Translations under genes and position numbers: made by a program
Notes under the pieces: generated by a model
What the model saw: the letters and a program-made list of their open reading frames with translations, nothing else
Database searches by the model: none
What the model was told of the DNA's origin: nothing
Shown: positions 5,700-8,247 of the stretch, one piece after another
How positions within the stretch are numbered: position 1 is the first letter of the stretch
Layout: every line of letters begins with the position of its first letter
NCBI GenBank assembly: GCA_002452325.1
Contig: DKFG01000201.1
Span: forward strand, 606-8,852
DNA from: Geobacter sp. UBA6802
GTDB taxonomy: Bacteria > Desulfobacterota > Desulfuromonadia > Geobacterales > Pseudopelobacteraceae
DNA length: 8,247 nt
Direction of reading: 5' to 3'

Positions 5700-6692
5700 C
5701 TATCCCCCTATCTGGGCCATACTGAAATTCTGATGGTCATAGTCACCGCACCTGATGCTATGTCCTTCCGGCTTGGCAGCCACAATCTGCCGAAGTGTCT
5801 CACTGAGCCTCTCCCGGTCCGGTGGACGCAGGAACGGCAGCAGATCGGTCCGGGCATCACTGAACAGACAGCCCTTGGCCTGCCCTCGCGCCGTGACCCG
5901 AATCCGGTTACAGGCGGTGCAAAAATGTCCTGACACGGCTGTGATGATGCCGATCGTACCCGGCGCACCGGGAATACGGTAGTCTTGGGATGGCCCACTG
6001 AAAGCGCCTTTTTCAACGGTATCAAGGGTGTGGCGTTCACTGATCCGCTGCAGCACCTCATGCCCGGCAAAGCAGAGTCGCTGCCATCCCTCATCCTTGA
6101 CCACCGGCATATATTCGATAAAGCGTACTGAGCAGCCACGGCTGATGGTCAGCTCAGCAAAATCAAGGATTTCAGCATCATTGATGCCGCGCATGATCAC
6201 TACGTTGATCTTGGGAGGCGGGAATCCGGCTGCTACGGCTGCATCCAGACCATCCAGCACCTGCCGCAGGTCCCCACCCCTGGTGATCTCCCTGAAGGTG
6301 GCTGGATTGAGAGAATCAAGGCTGACGTTCAAGCGCTGTACCCCTGAGCGGTACAGATCGGCGGCCAACTGTTTCAGCAGCAGACCGTTGGTGGTCAGGG
6401 CCAGATGCCGCAGACCGGGAATGGCCGAAAGTTCAGCAAGAAAAGGGATCAGCCCGCTCCGCACGGTCGGCTCGCCGCCCGTGATCCTGACCTTCTCAAT
6501 CCCGAGTCCCACGGCGCATTGGGCGATCAGCAGCAGCTCCTCAAGGCTCAGCACCCCGTGATGGCCCACATCAGTCACCCCTTCCGATGGCATGCAGTAG
6601 AAGCAACGCAGGTTGCAACGGTCGGTTACCGACAGGCGCAGGTAGTTGATAGTGCGGTTATAGGTGTCCCGCAGGCCAGGCTGTCTGTTCAT
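5700..6692 (-). CDS. moaA: GTP 3',8-cyclase MoaA (radical SAM)
   Basis: First enzyme of Moco synthesis: it cyclises GTP to 3',8-cyclo-7,8-dihydro-GTP, which MoaC converts to cyclic pyranopterin monophosphate. The 330-residue protein is full length. The radical SAM cluster is CNLRCFYC (C26, C30, C33), followed by the SAM-binding TGGEP (71-75). The C-terminal GTP-binding 4Fe-4S cluster uses CTAC (C258, C261) and C275 in KGCLFS. The essential C-terminal Gly-Gly is present (SMAQIGG). The ATG at 6692 overlaps the mobB stop (ATGA); its own SD is weak, so coupled translation is likely. Its partner moaC is not in the window. Confidence 0.97.
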   Translation of the reverse strand: MNRQPGLRDTYNRTINYLRLSVTDRCNLRCFYCMPSEGVTDVGHHGVLSLEELLLIAQCAVGLGIEKVRITGGEPTVRSGLIPFLAELSAIPGLRHLALTTNGLLLKQLAADLYRSGVQRLNVSLDSLNPATFREITRGGDLRQVLDGLDAAVAAGFPPPKINVVIMRGINDAEILDFAELTISRGCSVRFIEYMPVVKDEGWQRLCFAGHEVLQRISERHTLDTVEKGAFSGPSQDYRIPGAPGTIGIITAVSGHFCTACNRIRVTARGQAKGCLFSDARTDLLPFLRPPDRERLSETLRQIVAAKPEGHSIRCGDYDHQNFSMAQIGG

Positions 6693-7195
6693 GGCGACAT
6701 CCGTGCGATAATGAAGTCAGCAATCTGTTGCGGATCGTTCAGGTCAAGCAGCGGCACATCAAGTTCAAGGGGGGTGTCACTGGCAACGGCGATCAGGGTC
6801 TCGTCATGGCGCTCGCCGCGACAGATCAGGGGGCGTCCCAGGCTGTCCCGGTGCAGTTCAATCTTGGGCAGGTAGCTCTGCTTGAACCCCTCGGTCAGGA
6901 TGATATCCAGGTCGCTGCCGCACAGCTCCAGCAGCGCCTCGATGGGCGGGGGCTGCTGGTGGCGGCGTACCAGGGCCAGTTTTTCGCCGGAGCAGAGCAG
7001 CATACTGTCGGCGCCGGCGGCGGTCAGCCGGTAGCTGTCCTTGCCGGGGTGGTCGATCTCAAAACGGTGGGCATCATGCTTGATAGCTCCCACCCGGTAG
7101 CCTTGTTCCTTCAGGACCGGGATCAAACGCTCCAGCAGGGTTGTCTTGCCGGTGCCGGAATGGGCCACAAACGAGATCACCAGCGGACTGCTCAT
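6689..7195 (-). CDS. mobB: Molybdopterin-guanine dinucleotide synthesis adaptor MobB
   Basis: A 168-residue P-loop GTP-binding protein. Walker A is AHSGTGKTTL (11-20). Further family landmarks are VGAIKHDAHRFEIDHPGKDS (35-54), RLTAAGA (56-62) and ILTEGFK (99-105). MobB is a cytoplasmic dimer that assists MobA in forming the guanine dinucleotide cofactor; it is helpful but not strictly required in E. coli. The ATG at 7195 overlaps the mobA stop by 4 nt (ATGA), with GGGAG about 8 nt ahead inside mobA, and its own stop overlaps moaA in the same way. This end-to-end packing shows co-expression of the three genes. Confidence 0.95.
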   Translation of the reverse strand: MSSPLVISFVAHSGTGKTTLLERLIPVLKEQGYRVGAIKHDAHRFEIDHPGKDSYRLTAAGADSMLLCSGEKLALVRRHQQPPPIEALLELCGSDLDIILTEGFKQSYLPKIELHRDSLGRPLICRGERHDETLIAVASDTPLELDVPLLDLNDPQQIADFIIARMSP

Positions 7196-7788
7196 GGCTG
7201 CAGCTCCCGGCAGACAGCGTACTCCTCAGGGGTGTTGAGGTTCAGCAGGCAGCGGTCAGCTGGATCAAGCAGGGCAAGTTGATCAGGGCCGACCTCCAGC
7301 ACCTGCAGCTGTTTCAGGAGTGTCATAATCCGAAAGTCGCCTGCCTCCAGTGCCGCCTGCATCGGTGGCAGGCAGGTACGGTGATAGAGGGCGAACAGCG
7401 GTTCCGGTCCTCTGGCGGTAACCGGCACCACCGCATCCGCTCCTTGCTTTTGGTCGCAGAGCAGGCGGATCAGGGATGAGTTGGGAAAGGGGATGTCACA
7501 GGAGGTGGCAAAGATCCGGTCAGTAGGGGCCTGGTGCAGGCCGGTGTACAGCCCCCCCAGCGAACTGCCGGGATAGAGGTCGGGCAGTACCGGCAGCCCG
7601 TAGGCGTTGAACCGCTCCGGACGGTCCCCCACCAGCAGCAGTTGATCAAAACAGTCCTGCAGGATCTGGATGAGCCGCTCCACCAGCGGCTGTCCGGCAA
7701 CCTCCAGAAATGCCTTGTCCTGCCCCATGCGGCGGCTGCGCCCCCCCACCAGGATTACGGCGGTTATGTCGTTAAATCGCCTGATCAT
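7192..7788 (-). CDS. mobA: Molybdenum cofactor guanylyltransferase MobA
   Basis: Transfers GMP from GTP onto Mo-molybdopterin to give the guanine dinucleotide form. The 198-residue nucleotidyltransferase shows VILVGGRSRRMGQDKAFL (11-28), the LxGGxSxRMGxDK signature; PGSSLGGLYTGL (73-84); TSCDIPF (95-101), the metal-binding aspartate motif; and NLNTPEEY (183-190) near the end. I chose the ATG at 7788 (MIRRFNDITAVIL). A 21-residue upstream extension is open, but its codons fall in the CACAGAG repeat and look nothing like MobA. The leader shows no recognisable Shine-Dalgarno sequence. An RNA hairpin (7801-7808 pairing with 7846-7853) could form just before the start, so translation may be weak. 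Start moderately sure; identity very sure. Confidence 0.93.
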   Translation of the reverse strand: MIRRFNDITAVILVGGRSRRMGQDKAFLEVAGQPLVERLIQILQDCFDQLLLVGDRPERFNAYGLPVLPDLYPGSSLGGLYTGLHQAPTDRIFATSCDIPFPNSSLIRLLCDQKQGADAVVPVTARGPEPLFALYHRTCLPPMQAALEAGDFRIMTLLKQLQVLEVGPDQLALLDPADRCLLNLNTPEEYAVCRELQP

Positions 7789-7804
7789 ACAAGCAAAAGG
7801 CTTT

Positions 7805-7924
7805 GCCACAGAGCACACAGAGGAAAGAAAAACAAAACGAACGATTGGCAAAGTTCACAATCTGGCTGATCAGATAAATAAGATTTACCTGACATTTCTC
7901 TGTGTTCTCTGTGCCCTCTGTGGC
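7805..7924. repeat. Inverted repeat of CACAGAG 9-mers between mogA and mobA
   Basis: Outer arms GCCACAGAG (7805-7813) and CTCTGTGGC (7916-7924) are perfect inverted copies. Each arm is a short tandem of a 9-mer ending CACAGAG: two units on the left (GCCACAGAG, CACACAGAG) and three in the right arm's complement (GCCACAGAG, GGCACAGAG, AACACAGAG). About 70 bp of AT-rich sequence lies between, including the small hairpin ATCTG/CAGAT (7860-7875). I recall CACAGAG-type repeats as very common between genes in Geobacter-like and many environmental genomes, where they create spurious HREHRE-type reading frames; one occurs here. It begins 18 bp after the mogA stop and ends 16 bp before the mobA start. 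Confidence 0.7.
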
Positions 7925-7942
7925 TAATTATTTTTATCAGGT

Positions 7943-8247
7943 TCATTGTCGGCGTCCGATCCCGGCGCAATCGGCGCTGTCACCCCTGATCTTGGCTACG
8001 GCATGGGGTATGGCGGCCCAGATCGCTGTCAGATTCTCAATCGCCCCTTTGGGGCTGCCGGGCAGGTTGATGATCAGGCTCGAGCCCCTGATACCGGCCA
8101 CAGCACGGGAGAGAATCGCCATAGGGGTGATCTTAAGGCTCTCGGCCCGCATCTGTTCAGCAAAGCCGGGCAGCTGCCGCTCCACTACCTGCAAGGTTGC
8201 CTCGGGGGTGACGTCACGGGGGGAGACACCGGTGCCGCCGGTGGTCA
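7943..8247 (-). CDS. mogA: Molybdopterin adenylyltransferase MogA, C-terminal part
   Basis: An open frame enters from the right edge and ends with TGA at 7943-7945, giving 100 C-terminal residues; the start is outside. It begins TTGGTGVSPRDVTPEAT, the MoCF/MogA core that binds molybdopterin, followed by PGFAEQMRAESL, TPMAILSRAVAGIRG and the conserved LIINLPGSPKGAIENL. From memory E. coli MogA has the close equivalents TTGGTG, PGFGEQMR, TAILSRQV and ILNLPGQPK, so MogA fits better than MoaB. MogA adenylates molybdopterin so that MoeA can insert molybdate. The TTG at 8192-8194 is an internal codon, not a start. A 154-bp gap with a repeat separates it from mobA, so whether it shares that operon is uncertain. 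Confidence 0.9.
   Translation of the reverse strand, partial: TTGGTGVSPRDVTPEATLQVVERQLPGFAEQMRAESLKITPMAILSRAVAGIRGSSLIINLPGSPKGAIENLTAIWAAIPHAVAKIRGDSADCAGIGRRQ

Noticed and set aside
7789..7851. N-terminal extension of MobA by 21 residues from an upstream ATG.
   Set aside because: Those codons lie in the repeat and have no MobA-like sequence; the internal ATG gives the usual short lead before the nucleotide-binding loop.
7805..7924. CRISPR array, because of short repeated units.
   Set aside because: Units are 9-mers in tandem without unique spacers, and arms face each other; no cas genes are present.
7785..7970. 61-codon minus-strand frame containing HRGHREHRE.
   Set aside because: The peptide is a translation of the CACAGAG repeat itself and overlaps the mogA end; such frames are a known artefact of this repeat.

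Overview
The window holds most of a molybdenum gene cluster: molybdate uptake and its regulator, plus several steps of molybdenum cofactor (Moco) synthesis. Every complete gene and the cut mogA lie on the minus strand; only the tail of an unrelated MaoC-type hydratase gene at the left edge is on the plus strand. Base composition is moderately GC-rich by eye. The gene set (mod genes with modE and modD, a MOSC-DUF2703 fusion, tightly packed mobA-mobB-moaA) and two kinds of palindromic intergenic repeat suggest a Geobacter/Trichlorobacter/Pelobacter-type member of the Desulfuromonadia. That placement rests on recall of gene content, not on a search.

Reading along the minus strand, i.e. from the right edge to the left: (1) the C-terminal 100 residues of MogA, the molybdopterin adenylyltransferase (7943-8247, cut by the window); (2) a roughly 120-bp inverted repeat built from 9-mers ending in CACAGAG (7805-7924); (3) mobA, mobB, moaA and a MOSC-DUF2703 fusion gene, packed with two 4-nt ATGA overlaps and one 4-nt gap, evidently one transcription unit; (4) a 234-bp gap carrying a 10-bp inverted repeat, a candidate promoter and a ModE-type operator; (5) modE; (6) a 311-bp gap carrying a second palindromic repeat (3665-3773), a pair of direct octamers and a second ModE-type operator; (7) modD-modA-modB-modC, an apparent operon (25-nt gap, 1-nt stop/start overlap, 1-nt gap). 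modC converges on the MaoC-like gene with 8 nt between stop codons.

How it works together: ModA captures molybdate in the periplasm, ModB forms the membrane channel and ModC hydrolyses ATP to drive import. ModE senses intracellular molybdate through paired TOBE/Mop domains and probably binds the two 24-bp palindromes in front of modE and of modDABC, shutting both down when molybdate is plentiful. MoaA starts cofactor synthesis from GTP, MogA activates molybdopterin for metal insertion, and MobA with MobB makes the guanine dinucleotide form used by DMSO-reductase-family enzymes such as nitrate reductases and formate dehydrogenases. moaC, moaD, moaE and moeA are not in the window and must lie elsewhere. 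The least understood parts are the Cys-rich DUF2703 fused to MOSC, and ModD, a NadC-like protein placed first in the transporter operon.
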